DNA of 64,000 nucleotides from Sinomonas cyclohexanicum (GTDB lineage Bacteria; Actinomycetota; Actinomycetes; Actinomycetales; Micrococcaceae), in the NCBI RefSeq assembly GCF_020886775.1, contig NZ_AP024525.1:1364001-1428000 (forward strand). The letters are read 5' to 3'. Shown here piece after piece: positions 9,183 through 17,107 of this stretch. The notes beneath the pieces were generated by a model that was given only the letters and a program-made list of their open reading frames with translations, had not been told where the DNA came from and searched no databases. The number at the start of each line of letters is the position of its first letter. The stretch's first letter is position 1. A program made the translations under genes and the position numbers.

Positions 9183-10688
9183 CTACGGGTCGGCTGAGCC
9201 GGGCAGACCGGGTGGCGTGGACTCGTAGGTGTGCCCGGTCGGGGTCCTGGTCTCGACGGTGTGCCGTGCGGTTCTGTGCCGTGCGCGCGGCTGGGGCTGC
9301 GGGCGACTGCGCGCGCGGCCGTCGGTGATCCGTCTGGTGACCGGGGGTGCCTGAACCTCGCGTGTGGGGCCGGGGTCGGTGGTCGTGTGCCGCCAGCCGG
9401 GGGATTCCTTGGTGAGGTTGCAGAGTGCGCAGAGGCATTGGCCGTTCTCGATGGTGGTAGGTCCGCCCTGGGCTGCGGCGACAACGTGGTCGATGTGCTG
9501 GGTGGGGGCGTCGCAGTAGGGGGTGCGGCAGGTGTGGTCACGGAGCCTGAGGAAGCGGGCCATGGCGGCCGGGAAGAGCCGGGCCTTGGAGTCCATGGCG
9601 ATGAGCTGGCCGGCGCCGGGGGCGGTGTAGAGCCGTTCGAGCCAGATCCTCTCCCGGGACTTGAGGGGCGCCGTGCCTTCAGGCCTGACGCTGCCGGGGT
9701 GGCCATCTGGTCCTGCGAGGGCACGGTCGATGAGTTCGCGGGCGAAGTCGGCTGGGACGGTGCCGTAGCCGGGCAGTACGGCGGGTTCTGCGTCTCCGGC
9801 CAAGAGGGTGCGGTCGGTCATGACGAGCGAGATGCGCAGGGGGACTCGGCCGGCGTCGGCGAGCCCGGTGGTTCGTTCCACGAGGGTATCGGCAGCGAGC
9901 TGGCCGAGGGCGCGCGGGTCGCCGGCAGCCTTGGCAGCCTCTGCGGCGGCCTTGAGGGCTTCGCGGACGGCCATGGCCCCGGTGACGGGAAGGATCGCGG
10001 TGACCTTGGCCATGGCGTCGGGGAGGCGGCGGAGCGAGACATGGCGGTCCGCCTCGGCGCGGCGGATGCGTTCGGCGGCGGCGCCAGCGTCGACGTCCTC
10101 CACGGCGCGGCGCGCGGCGTCCTCGAGGGCGCGGTCGCCGAGGTGGGCGATGCGGGCGGGCTCGGCGCAGAGCCGGCGATCCACGTCGGCGCGGTCCTCG
10201 CGGGTGAGTGGGCGGGTGGCGCCGACGAGGGTGAACGCGCGGTCTTCGGTGAGCGTGCCTTGGGCGAGGGCGCGATGGGTGTGGGGCATGTCGTGGACGA
10301 GGATCTCGGAGAGCTCGACGATGCGCCGCCCGCGGGCGGGGGCTGCCTTGCGGGCAAGAGCGATCTGGCCGCCGACGGACCGAACTCGCGCCCGCCGCTC
10401 ACGGGCGGTGTCCTCCCCGGAGGTGCCGGCGCGACCGTGGCACAGGTCGGAGAACGCAGCGGCCGTGCGTGCATGCTCCGCGGCGATGGCCGAGGAAAGG
10501 TGTTCGAGCAGCTGGACCCGGTCGATCAGCTCGCCGCCCGTCATCCGTGGCCCCGCTTGCGCCCCGCTGATCGGCGCGTCCCAGAGGCTCCCAGCCGCTA
10601 GCCGTCGCGCCCAGACGGCGAGCTCCTCGTTGCCAACCGAAGGCGACGGCGCGCCTTCCGGCTTGTCCAGAGGACCCACGGCCAGCAC
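9183..10688 (-). CDS. HNH endonuclease, DUF222 / 13E12-repeat family
   Basis: 501 residues. The first 370 residues are the helical DUF222 region typical of actinobacterial 13E12-type proteins. The C-terminal HNH nuclease module runs from CRTPYCDAPTQHIDHVV through GGPTTIENGQCLCALCN, giving the zinc-binding CxxxxC and CxxC pairs, the catalytic HIDH and the N residue. A basic proline-rich tail follows. Such genes occur in many copies in actinobacterial genomes, sometimes inside repeats, and their biological role is unclear. The gene converges on the ABC-F gene. The GTG start is weak, with no good ribosome site, and GTG 10679 is an alternative. The AT-richer spacer upstream suggests accessory DNA. 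Confidence 0.88.
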   Translation of the reverse strand: MLAVGPLDKPEGAPSPSVGNEELAVWARRLAAGSLWDAPISGAQAGPRMTGGELIDRVQLLEHLSSAIAAEHARTAAAFSDLCHGRAGTSGEDTARERRARVRSVGGQIALARKAAPARGRRIVELSEILVHDMPHTHRALAQGTLTEDRAFTLVGATRPLTREDRADVDRRLCAEPARIAHLGDRALEDAARRAVEDVDAGAAAERIRRAEADRHVSLRRLPDAMAKVTAILPVTGAMAVREALKAAAEAAKAAGDPRALGQLAADTLVERTTGLADAGRVPLRISLVMTDRTLLAGDAEPAVLPGYGTVPADFARELIDRALAGPDGHPGSVRPEGTAPLKSRERIWLERLYTAPGAGQLIAMDSKARLFPAAMARFLRLRDHTCRTPYCDAPTQHIDHVVAAAQGGPTTIENGQCLCALCNLTKESPGWRHTTTDPGPTREVQAPPVTRRITDGRARSRPQPQPRARHRTARHTVETRTPTGHTYESTPPGLPGSADP

Positions 10689-10841
10689 CCCGCTTCGCTC
10701 GACTGATCAGGGTCACCCGACTGATCGAGTGCTCAAAGCCAGTCTATCGAAGATAACTTCGAATTGATAGAGTAATGGTCAGAGTCGATCGAACAGGAGT
10801 GGATTGAACAGGAATCGAAGCCAAGGAGCCCGGTGGTTGTG
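10689..10841. other. AT-richer intergenic spacer with short repeats
   Basis: This 153-bp spacer between the HNH and VanZ-like genes is clearly less GC-rich than the rest of the window, especially 10741-10830. It carries repeated short words on the minus strand: TCCTGTTC twice (around 10790-10820) and GATCAGTCG twice flanking GGGTGACCC (around 10700-10730). It presumably holds the HNH promoter. No ORF or RNA gene was recognised. Confidence 0.5.
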
Positions 10842-11420
10842 TCACATGTGCAGTCGGATGACGAACAAGAGGTAGCACCAGACGGGCATCGAAAGCAGTG
10901 ACAGCAGTGCCATCGCAGTCCGCACTCGGGATCGCTCACGCAGGATCGCGGACAGCAGCCAGAAGGCGAGCATCCCCAGGAGTCCTCCGGCGCAGTTCAG
11001 GATCACGTCGTCGATGTCCGATGCTCCAACCGCGAACACGCCCTGGAGGATCTCTACGGCGACACTGACCGAGGCGACCGTGAGCAAGGTCAGCCATGCG
11101 GCCGCACGATGCCGGAGCCACGATGCGTAGACTCCGAGCGGGATGAAGATCAGGATGTTCCCGACGACGTTGGCGAACGCCACTTTCTCGATCCCGTGAG
11201 AGTGGTTGAACGCATACTCGGCGATACTCGCGAACGGGATGAGGTTGATCGATCTCTCCGAGCCCGGGGCACGGGAGAAGAGAAGCAGCTTCAGCAGGAA
11301 AGCCGCGTAAAGGGCGAAGACGGCGAAGATGGCCACGGTCTCCGCCTTCGCCCGGTTCGTGGCGAGTCGCCAACTCGGCGCATCATCCGTGACCGCGGCG
11401 GGTTTCGCTTGTACGCCCAT
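10842..11420 (-). CDS. VanZ-like family membrane protein
   Basis: 192 residues from ATG 11420. About four to five membrane segments are visible (AVFALYAAFLLKLLLFS, FANVVGNILIFIPLGVYA, AWLTLLTVASVSVAVEILQ, LGMLAFWLLSAIL, LLSMPVWCYLLFVI). VanZ hallmarks are NLIPF, VGNILIFIPLG, EILQGVF and DIDDVILNCAGGLLG. VanZ itself contributes to teicoplanin resistance, but most homologues have no assigned function, so no resistance role is claimed. The frame stays open upstream to 11747, but that part looks non-coding. TACCGT lies 7 bases before ATG 11420, which decides the start. Confidence 0.85.
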   Translation of the reverse strand: MGVQAKPAAVTDDAPSWRLATNRAKAETVAIFAVFALYAAFLLKLLLFSRAPGSERSINLIPFASIAEYAFNHSHGIEKVAFANVVGNILIFIPLGVYASWLRHRAAAWLTLLTVASVSVAVEILQGVFAVGASDIDDVILNCAGGLLGMLAFWLLSAILRERSRVRTAMALLSLLSMPVWCYLLFVIRLHM

Positions 11421-11427
11421 CAGCAGG

Positions 11428-11433
11428 ACGGTA
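11428..11433 (-). promoter_or_regulatory. -10 hexamer for leaderless vanZ-like mRNA
   Basis: On the minus strand TACCGT is followed by 7 bases and ATG (11420-11418), the same arrangement as at tatD, ispE and dedA. No ribosome-binding site precedes the ATG. Confidence 0.4.
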
Positions 11434-11582
11434 CAGAGGGAACCTGTCGTGCTCCTGTGAGCCTCCTCCTGTGAACCTCGAAGATTCACCTTGCCGTCAC
11501 CGTGGAGGCACCTGGCGACCGTAGCCTCGGGCCGTTGGCGCCACGTCGGCCAGCCGAGGCTGCCGAGCGGAAGGGGACTCGC

Positions 11583-11780
11583 ATGAGTGGGCGGAACGAC
11601 GACTTCACGACCGTGGTGCCGGGAGATCCCGTCACTGTCACGGCTCCCGGGAGGCTCATAGTTGTGGGAACAGTCGACGCGGTTGCCCCGGACGGCTCCG
11701 TCCTCTGGGTGATCGAGGACGGCGGCCAAGGCCGCCACATGGTGCACCGCACGGACGCAGCAGCCGTCGACCTGCGCTGA
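11583..11780 (+). CDS. Small hypothetical protein (65 residues)
   Basis: 65 residues starting MSGRNDDFTTVVPGDPVTVT. ATG 11583 has AAGGGGA 8 bases upstream, a good ribosome site; an in-frame extension to 11502 lacks support. It contains no membrane segment or cysteine. The alternating pattern (VTVTAPGRLIVVGTVDAV, VLWVIEDGG) suggests a small beta-barrel, perhaps SH3- or DUF1918-like. DUF1918 proteins in Actinobacteria are short and share a comparable beta-rich pattern ending in a W-x-[DE]-G-type stretch, but I cannot confirm membership. It lies just upstream of the DedA gene and is not clearly co-transcribed, since DedA has its own -10 hexamer. Confidence 0.65.
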   Translation: MSGRNDDFTTVVPGDPVTVTAPGRLIVVGTVDAVAPDGSVLWVIEDGGQGRHMVHRTDAAAVDLR

Positions 11781-11836
11781 GCGCGAGGCGACCGCCCGCC
11801 GTCGTGCGTCTTCTGGATGCTTTCAGATGGGGCGCC

Positions 11837-11842
11837 TAGGAT
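11837..11842 (+). promoter_or_regulatory. -10 hexamer for leaderless dedA mRNA
   Basis: TAGGAT followed by 7 bases and GTG 11850. This fixes the start of the DedA protein at GTG 11850, because the alternative in-frame start at 11817 would lie upstream of the promoter. Confidence 0.5.
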
Positions 11843-11849
11843 CGGCCGG

Positions 11850-12509
11850 GTGGCCACCATTGTCGACGCCATCCTGTCCATGCCGCCCGTGCTGGCATAC
11901 CTGCTCGTGTTCGCGTTCGTCTTCGCCGAGGACGCGATCTTCGTCGGTTTCGTGATTCCCGGCGAGACGGCGGCGGTGCTCGGGGGCGTGGTGGCCAATC
12001 AGGGGACGGCGGACATCTGGGTCATGGTGCCCCTCGTCGTGGTGGCCGCGATCGTCGGCGACACGGTGGGCTACGAGGTCGGCAAGCATCTGGGTCCGCG
12101 GCTGTTCGGACTGCGGGCCTTCGACCGGCACCGCAAGAAGCTCGAGCACGCCCAGGAGTTCCTGCGCGTGCGAGGCGGCTGGGCCGTCTTCTTGGGACGC
12201 TTCGTGGCCTTCCTGAGGGCGATGACACCTGCCCTCGCGGGAGCATCCCAGATGCACTACCCGCGGTTCCTCGCGTTCAACTCCCTCGGCGGGGCAGTCT
12301 GGGGGGCGGGGTTCACGCTGCTCGGCTTCGCCGCTGGCGCGTCCTACAAGGCCGTCGCGGGGGCGGCCGGGCGGGATGTCGCCGCGATTGTGCTCGTGAT
12401 CGCGGTGATCGCGCTCGTTGTGTGGCGCGTCCGCAAGGGCCGCAGGGAGCGCCGGGACGAGCGCGAGTTCAGGGATCGACCAGCGCCGGGTCCCTCTGAA
12501 GGCCAGTGA
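11850..12509 (+). CDS. DedA family membrane protein
   Basis: 219 residues, multi-spanning. DedA landmarks are FAEDAIFVGFVIPGETAAVLGG near the N-terminus, GDTVGYEVGKHLGPRLF, and FLGRFVAFLRAMTPALAGASQMHYPRFLAFN with the conserved F-x-G-R-x-x-P-like helix. The final membrane helix is followed by a basic RRERRDE-type tail. DedA proteins belong to the VTT-domain superfamily, several members of which flip lipid carriers such as undecaprenyl phosphate or phospholipids; the substrate here is unknown. The start is GTG 11850, supported by TAGGAT 7 bases upstream. The gene reads toward tRNA-Gln. Confidence 0.9.
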   Translation: MATIVDAILSMPPVLAYLLVFAFVFAEDAIFVGFVIPGETAAVLGGVVANQGTADIWVMVPLVVVAAIVGDTVGYEVGKHLGPRLFGLRAFDRHRKKLEHAQEFLRVRGGWAVFLGRFVAFLRAMTPALAGASQMHYPRFLAFNSLGGAVWGAGFTLLGFAAGASYKAVAGAAGRDVAAIVLVIAVIALVVWRVRKGRRERRDEREFRDRPAPGPSEGQ

Positions 12510-12662
12510 GGCCGTTCCGTAGGAGGTTGACGAGGTGCCCGGCCACCGCACGCTTTCCGGGCGCGGGGGCTCAGGGGGTCCACGTGTGCCATCCTCGTGC
12601 GGCCATCCGTGGCAGAATTGGACATTGTGCCGCGCCCGCCCTCGCCGAGGGCAGGCGCGCAC

Positions 12663-12734
12663 TCCGCCCTGGTGTAATGGCAGCACGCCGGCCTTTGGAG
12701 CCGTGCAGTCTAGGTTCGAATCCTAGGGGCGGAA
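12663..12734 (+). tRNA. tRNA-Gln (anticodon TTG)
   Basis: A 72-base cloverleaf. The acceptor stem pairs TCCGCCC with GGGCGGA, with discriminator A. The D arm is GGTGTAATGGCAGCAC, the anticodon loop is CTTTGGA giving TTG (reads CAA; CAG by wobble), and the T arm is CTAGGTTCGAATCCTAG. The terminal CCA is not encoded. It lies directly upstream of the glmU promoter, so glmU begins only about 70 bases after the tRNA. Confidence 0.93.
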
Positions 12735-12745
12735 CGAGGCCCGGC

Positions 12746-12751
12746 TAGAAT
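12746..12751 (+). promoter_or_regulatory. -10 hexamer for glmU
   Basis: TAGAAT lies 12 bases after the tRNA-Gln gene. Transcription would begin near 12758, leaving about 45 bases of leader to GTG 12804. The hexamer overlaps the in-frame ATG at 12750, which rules that ATG out as a start for this transcript. Confidence 0.45.
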
Positions 12752-12803
12752 GGCCGGCAGCCCCACTCGCGCCAGCCGATTCGCGACAGGAGAGCCAGCG
12801 ACA

Positions 12804-14357
12804 GTGAATGCGGAGACCCCCGGACAGAGCGCAGCGGCCCACGAGCAGGAACACGAACACGTTCAGGCGTCCGCACAGGAGCAGCACCAGCACGGGCCCG
12901 CGGCGGTCATCGTCCTGGCGGCCGGCGCCGGGACGCGCATGAAGTCCCGGACCCCCAAGATCCTCCACCCGCTCGGTGGCCGCTCGATGGTCACCCACGC
13001 GCTCGACGCCGCGCGGGGCCTCGCGCCGCAGCGGCTCGCCGCCGTCGTGCGCCACGAGCGGGACCTGGTGGCCGAGCACATCATCGGGCACGACGCGGAC
13101 GTCCTCATCGTCGACCAGGACGAGGTGCCCGGTACCGGGCGCGCCGTGGAGGTGGCCCTCGACGCGCTCGATGCGCAGGCACCGGTGTCCGGGACCGTCG
13201 TGGTGACCTACGGCGACGTGCCGCTCCTCACCACGGCGCTCCTGACGGACCTCGTCGCGGAGCATGAGGCGGACGGCAACGCCGCGACCGTCCTGACTGC
13301 GGTCCTCGATGACGCGGCCGGCTATGGCCGGATCCTCCGCGAGGCGGACGGCACCGTGTCCGGCATCCGCGAGCACAAGGACGCCACCGAGGAGGAGCGC
13401 GCGATCCGCGAGGTCAACTCCGGCATCTACGCGTTCGACGCCGGGGTGCTGCGGGACGCGCTCAAGCAGGTCACCACGGACAACGCCCAGGGCGAGAAGT
13501 ACCTCACGGACGTGCTGGCGATCGCCCGCGAGGCAGGGGGGCGCGTCTCGGCGCTCGCCACGACCGACCGCTGGCAGGTCGAGGGCGCGAACGACCGCGT
13601 CCAGCTGCAGGCACTCGCCGCCGAGCACAACCGCCGCACCGTCGAGAGGTGGATGCGTGCCGGCGTCACGGTCATCGACCCGGCCACCACCTGGATCGAC
13701 GCGACCGTGCAGCTCGCCGAGGACGTCACGATCAAGCCGAACACCCAGCTGCACGGCGCCACGTCCGTTCAGCGGGACGCCGTGATCGGCCCCGACACGA
13801 CGCTGACCGACTGCCTCGTGAGGGAGGGCGCCACAGTCAAGCGCACGGACGGCACGAAGGCCGAGATCGGCGCGGGCGCCACGGTGGGCCCGTTCACCTA
13901 CCTCCGCCCGGGCACGAAGCTCGGCCCCGAGGGCAAGATCGGCGCGTTCTACGAGACGAAGAACGCCGTGATCGGCCGCGGCGCGAAGCTCTCACACCTC
14001 GGCTACGCGGGGGACGCCGAGATCGGCGAGGGCGCCAACATCGGGTGCGGCAACATCACCGCGAACTACGACGGCGTCAACAAGCACCGCACCGTGATCG
14101 GCGCCCACGTCCGCACCGGTTCCAACACCGTGTTCGTGGCGCCCGTGACCGTGGGCGACGGGGCGTACACCGCCGCCGGCGCGATCGTGCGCAAGGACGT
14201 GCCCGCCGGCGCGCTCGCGCTCTCCGTCTCCCCGCAGCGCAACGCCGAGGGCTGGACCGCATCGCACCGGCCCGGCTCGCCGTCCGCGGCCGCCGCAGAG
14301 CACGGCGCACAGACTTCCTCCGCCGCTACCCCCACCGAGAAAGAAGAGGCCAAGTAG
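12804..14357 (+). CDS. glmU: Bifunctional UDP-N-acetylglucosamine pyrophosphorylase / glucosamine-1-phosphate N-acetyltransferase
   Basis: 517 residues. GlmU acetylates glucosamine-1-phosphate and then uridylates it to give UDP-GlcNAc for peptidoglycan and other envelope polymers. The uridyltransferase domain opens with VIVLAAGAGTRMKS (about 35-48) and includes a YGDVPLL motif; the C-terminal left-handed beta-helix has hexapeptide repeats with GPFTYLRPGTKLG and the active-site stretch GNITANYDG. GTG 12804 is chosen, with AGGAG 11 bases upstream and inside the predicted transcript. An unusual His/Gln/Glu-rich extension of about 33 residues (HEQEHEHVQ, QEQHQHG) precedes the catalytic loop. prs follows with no spacer. 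Confidence 0.94.
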   Translation: MNAETPGQSAAAHEQEHEHVQASAQEQHQHGPAAVIVLAAGAGTRMKSRTPKILHPLGGRSMVTHALDAARGLAPQRLAAVVRHERDLVAEHIIGHDADVLIVDQDEVPGTGRAVEVALDALDAQAPVSGTVVVTYGDVPLLTTALLTDLVAEHEADGNAATVLTAVLDDAAGYGRILREADGTVSGIREHKDATEEERAIREVNSGIYAFDAGVLRDALKQVTTDNAQGEKYLTDVLAIAREAGGRVSALATTDRWQVEGANDRVQLQALAAEHNRRTVERWMRAGVTVIDPATTWIDATVQLAEDVTIKPNTQLHGATSVQRDAVIGPDTTLTDCLVREGATVKRTDGTKAEIGAGATVGPFTYLRPGTKLGPEGKIGAFYETKNAVIGRGAKLSHLGYAGDAEIGEGANIGCGNITANYDGVNKHRTVIGAHVRTGSNTVFVAPVTVGDGAYTAAGAIVRKDVPAGALALSVSPQRNAEGWTASHRPGSPSAAAAEHGAQTSSAATPTEKEEAK

Positions 14358-15338
14358 ATGACCGAGATCACGGCCCACGGCGAGAAGCGCCTGGTGCTCG
14401 CCTCCGGGCGAGCCCACCCGGAGCTCGCCCAGGAGATCGCCAAGGAGCTCGGCACGGAGCTCCTGCCGACCTCGGCCTACGACTTCGCCAACGGCGAGAC
14501 GTACGTCCGGTTCGAGGACAGCGTGCGCGGCACCGACGCGTTCGTGATCCAGGCGCACCCTGCGCCCATCAACAACTGGATCATGGAGCAGCTCATCATG
14601 ATCGATTCGCTCAAGCGGGCGAGCGCGAAGCGGATCACCGTGGTGTCCCCGTTCTACCCGTACGCGCGCCAGGACAAGAAGCACCGCGGCCGCGAGCCGA
14701 TCTCGGCCCGCCTCATGGCGGACCTGTACAAGACGGCCGGCGCGGACCGCCTCATGAGCGTGGACCTGCACACGGCGCAGATCCAGGGCTTCTTCGACGG
14801 CCCGGTGGACCACCTCATGGCGATCCCGCTGCTGGCCGACTACGTCCGCACCCGCGTGGAGCTGGGCAAGGTCACGGTCGTCTCCCCGGACACGGGCCGC
14901 GTGCGCGTGGCGGAGCAGTGGGCCGAGCGGCTCGGGGGCGCCCCGCTCGCGTTCGTGCACAAGATGCGGGACGTCAACGTGCCGAACTCGGCCGTCTCCA
15001 AGACGGTCGTGGGCCAGATCGAGGGCCGCGACTGCGTCCTCATCGACGACATGATCGACACGGGCGGCACGATCTCGGGCGCCGTCTCGGTCCTGGAGAA
15101 CGCCGGCGCCCGCTCGGTGATCATCGCCGCGACGCACGCGGTCTTCTCGGACCCGGCGGCGCAGCGCCTCGCCGAGTGCGGGGCCCGCGAGGTCGTCGTC
15201 ACGAACACCCTCCCGATCCCGGCCGAGAAGCGCTTCGAGTCCCTGACCGTGCTCTCGATCGCCCCGCTCATCGCGCGCGCCATCCACGAGGTCTTCGACG
15301 ACGGCTCTGTCACGAGCCTCTTCGACGGCCGGAGCTAA
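14358..15338 (+). CDS. prs: Ribose-phosphate pyrophosphokinase
   Basis: 326 residues. The enzyme makes PRPP from ribose-5-phosphate and ATP for purine, pyrimidine, His, Trp and NAD synthesis, and in Actinobacteria also for decaprenyl-phosphoarabinose-type precursors. Class I motifs are visible: FANGETYVRFEDSVRG, YPYARQDKKHRGREPISARL with the catalytic-loop residues, VDLHTAQIQGFFDGPVDHL and the PRPP loop VLIDDMIDTGGTISG (about 227-241). The ATG immediately follows the glmU stop, with GAAGAGG upstream, so glmU-prs form an operon. Both products feed nucleotide-sugar supply. Confidence 0.96.
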   Translation: MTEITAHGEKRLVLASGRAHPELAQEIAKELGTELLPTSAYDFANGETYVRFEDSVRGTDAFVIQAHPAPINNWIMEQLIMIDSLKRASAKRITVVSPFYPYARQDKKHRGREPISARLMADLYKTAGADRLMSVDLHTAQIQGFFDGPVDHLMAIPLLADYVRTRVELGKVTVVSPDTGRVRVAEQWAERLGGAPLAFVHKMRDVNVPNSAVSKTVVGQIEGRDCVLIDDMIDTGGTISGAVSVLENAGARSVIIAATHAVFSDPAAQRLAECGAREVVVTNTLPIPAEKRFESLTVLSIAPLIARAIHEVFDDGSVTSLFDGRS

Positions 15339-15381
15339 GCGCTCCGGTCGCTGCACGCACCCGCGGCACGCACGTGCCCGC

Positions 15382-15427
15382 GCACGACGGCGCCGTCCCC
15401 ACCTCAGGCGGGACGGCGCCGTCGTGC
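15382..15427 (+). terminator. Strong hairpin after prs
   Basis: A perfect 18-bp inverted repeat (15382-15399 with 15410-15427; arm GCACGACGGCGCCGTCCC) with a 10-base loop. No T tract follows, as is common for actinobacterial terminators. It closes the glmU-prs operon. Confidence 0.8.
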
Positions 15428-15488
15428 GTCGCGCACCTGTGCGCAGCGGAACCCAGCCCAGCGGGCTCAGGGGGCTCTGCGCAGCTGG

Positions 15489-15645
15489 TAGGATGGACGG
15501 CGAACCTTGGCGAGGGAGGCGGCCGGCACGAGTTGGCGTCCTCCGTCATCGACTGGGTCTGGAATTCCTTCGGCACGCGCTGGAGGTCGTGCAGACCTCG
15601 CGCCATTGCATTCGAACGACTGCATCCGATACTGAAGGAGACACC
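15489..15645 (+). promoter_or_regulatory. rplY promoter and long 5' leader
   Basis: TAGGAT (15489-15494) is a good -10 hexamer, and the predicted transcript has about 145 untranslated bases before the rplY ATG. Within the leader is a perfect 6-bp hairpin, GAGGTC-GTGCA-GACCTC (15583-15599). The rest of the 307-base space between prs and rplY holds the prs terminator and no gene. The leader could be an autoregulatory site for ribosomal protein L25, but I recognise no described motif. Confidence 0.45.
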
Positions 15646-16251
15646 ATGAGCGAGAAGCTCGCAGCTGAAGTCCGCACCGAGTTCGGCAAGGGCTACGCCC
15701 GCCGCACCCGCGTTGCCGGCAAGATCCCCGCCGTCGTCTACGGCCACGGCGCCGACCCGCTCCACGTCGCCCTCCCGGGCCGCGAGACCACCCTCGCGCT
15801 CCGCGTCGCGAACGCCCTCCTCACGCTCGACATCGCCGGCGAGGAGCACCTCGCCCTCGTCAAGGACGTCCAGCGCAACGCCGTCCGCCAGACCATCGAG
15901 CACATCGACCTCCTCACGGTCAAGCGCGGCGAGAAGGTCACCGTGGACATCCCCGTGCACGTCACGGGCGAGGTCGTCGCGGGCGCCGTCGCGAACCAGG
16001 AGGCCATGACCGTCTCCGTCGAGGCCGAGGCGACCCACCTGCCGACCGCGCTCGAGGTCAGCGTCGAGGGCCGCGAGGCCGGCCAGCACGTCCATGCCTC
16101 GGACATCGAGCTCCCGAAGGGCGTCACGCTCCTCACCGACGCCGAGACCCTCGTGGTCAACGTCTCCGAACCGGCCGCCGCGGCCGAGGAGGAGGCCGCA
16201 GAGGGCGAGGCCGCCCCGGCCGAGGCTCCGGCCGAAGAGTCCGCCGAGTAG
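15646..16251 (+). CDS. rplY: 50S ribosomal protein L25 / general stress protein Ctc
   Basis: 201 residues with the two-domain Ctc layout. The 5S rRNA-binding L25 domain (about 1-95) starts [19 protein letters not shown] and includes AVVYGHG; the C-terminal beta-rich TL5/CTC domain (about 100-180) contains [10 protein letters not shown]. It ends in an Ala/Glu/Pro-rich acidic tail ([18 protein letters not shown]), common in Actinobacteria. ATG 15646 has AAGGAG 5 bases upstream. A -10 hexamer lies about 150 bases upstream and a strong hairpin follows, so the gene is a single transcription unit just before pth, the usual actinobacterial order. Confidence 0.94.
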   Translation: MSEKLAAEVRTEFGKGYARRTRVAGKIPAVVYGHGADPLHVALPGRETTLALRVANALLTLDIAGEEHLALVKDVQRNAVRQTIEHIDLLTVKRGEKVTVDIPVHVTGEVVAGAVANQEAMTVSVEAEATHLPTALEVSVEGREAGQHVHASDIELPKGVTLLTDAETLVVNVSEPAAAAEEEAAEGEAAPAEAPAEESAE

Positions 16252-16265
16252 GCAGCAGGCCACCG

Positions 16266-16298
16266 CGACGGCCCGCCCCCTCACGGGGCGGGCCGTCG
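16266..16298 (+). terminator. Hairpin terminator after rplY
   Basis: A perfect 14-bp inverted repeat, CGACGGCCCGCCCC with GGGGCGGGCCGTCG, with a 5-base loop, followed by TTCTG. It lies 15 bases after the rplY stop. Confidence 0.85.
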
Positions 16299-16348
16299 TT
16301 CTGCCTGAGAAGCGTTTCTGCGTGACAGCGCGCGAGAAGGGACAAGCC

Positions 16349-16936
16349 GTGAGCGACACGTGGCTCATCGTGGGCCTGGGCAATCCCGGGCCCGAGTACA
16401 GCGGAAACCGGCACAACGTGGGCCAGATGGTCCTCGATGAGCTGGCCTCCCGCATGGGAGGGAAGTTCGCGGCGCACAAGGGAGCCCGTGCCGTGGTGCT
16501 CGAGGGACGACTCTGGGTCGGCGGGCCCCGCGCCGTGCTGGCCAAGCCGCTGACCTATATGAACGTCTCCGGCGGGCCCACATCATCCCTCGCGAAGTAC
16601 TACGGGATCGACCCCGCCCACGTGGTCGCGGTGCATGACGAGCTCGACATCCCGTTCAACACGGTCCGGCTCAAGCTCGGCGGGGGAGAGGGCGGCCACA
16701 ACGGGCTGCGGGACATCTCCAAGGCGCTCGGCACGAAGGACTACCTCCGCGTCCGGGTCGGCGTGGGCCGCCCGCCCGGCCGCATGGACGCGGCCGACTT
16801 CGTGCTCCGCGACTTCGCCGCGGCGGAGCGCAAGGAGCTGCCCTTCCTCACTGACGAGGCGGCCGACGCCGTCGAAACGCTCGCGCGGGACGGCCTCGCG
16901 GCGGCCCAGCAGAAGTTCCATCCGGCCAAGGCCTAG
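16349..16936 (+). CDS. pth: Peptidyl-tRNA hydrolase
   Basis: 195 residues. Pth releases tRNA from prematurely dropped peptidyl-tRNAs by hydrolysing the ester bond. All active-site landmarks are present: [17 protein letters not shown] (N12, catalytic H22), LTYMNVSGG (N72), HDELDIPF (D97) and [13 protein letters not shown] (N118). GTG 16349 has AGAAGGGA about 8 bases upstream. The length is normal for bacterial Pth. In many Actinobacteria mfd lies near pth; here about 43 kb of regulator and polysaccharide genes separate the two. Confidence 0.95.
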   Translation: MSDTWLIVGLGNPGPEYSGNRHNVGQMVLDELASRMGGKFAAHKGARAVVLEGRLWVGGPRAVLAKPLTYMNVSGGPTSSLAKYYGIDPAHVVAVHDELDIPFNTVRLKLGGGEGGHNGLRDISKALGTKDYLRVRVGVGRPPGRMDAADFVLRDFAAAERKELPFLTDEAADAVETLARDGLAAAQQKFHPAKA

Positions 16937-16982
16937 TCGCCTGCCCTGAGCGGGCGCCGGTCCTGGCACGGCGCCGCGGGCG

Positions 16983-17033
16983 GACGTCCGGTGCTGCCCG
17001 CGCGGAATGTGACGTCCGGTCCTGCCCGCGCGG
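16983..17033 (+). repeat. Pair of 23-bp direct repeats upstream of luxR-A1
   Basis: Two copies of a 23-bp word starting GACGTCCGGT and ending TGCCCGCGCGG lie at 16983-17005 and 17011-17033, with one mismatch and a period of 28 bp. Each copy contains the palindromes GACGTC and CCGCGCGG. The second copy covers the expected -35 region of the TATCGT hexamer at 17046-17051, so the pair may be an operator for the regulator operon. Confidence 0.7.
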
Positions 17034-17045
17034 GCGGGAGCGCGG

Positions 17046-17051
17046 TATCGT
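17046..17051 (+). promoter_or_regulatory. Putative -10 hexamer for luxR-A1/B1
   Basis: TATCGT lies 13 bases after the downstream 23-bp repeat and 57 bases before the luxR-A1 start. No typical -35 element is visible; the repeat occupies that place, as expected for an activator-dependent or repressed promoter. Confidence 0.35.
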
Positions 17052-17107
17052 GGGCCCGAGCAAAGGTCTGGTGGGGGACACACCGACGCGATGTCTGCGG
17101 AGGTTCT

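Noticed and set aside
9183-10688. HNH gene as a restriction or defence system
   Set aside because: There is no methyltransferase or other defence partner. DUF222/13E12 HNH proteins are common, scattered and of unknown function.
10842-11420. Glycopeptide resistance via vanZ
   Set aside because: No vanHAX or vanRS genes are nearby, and VanZ-like proteins are widespread with unknown roles.
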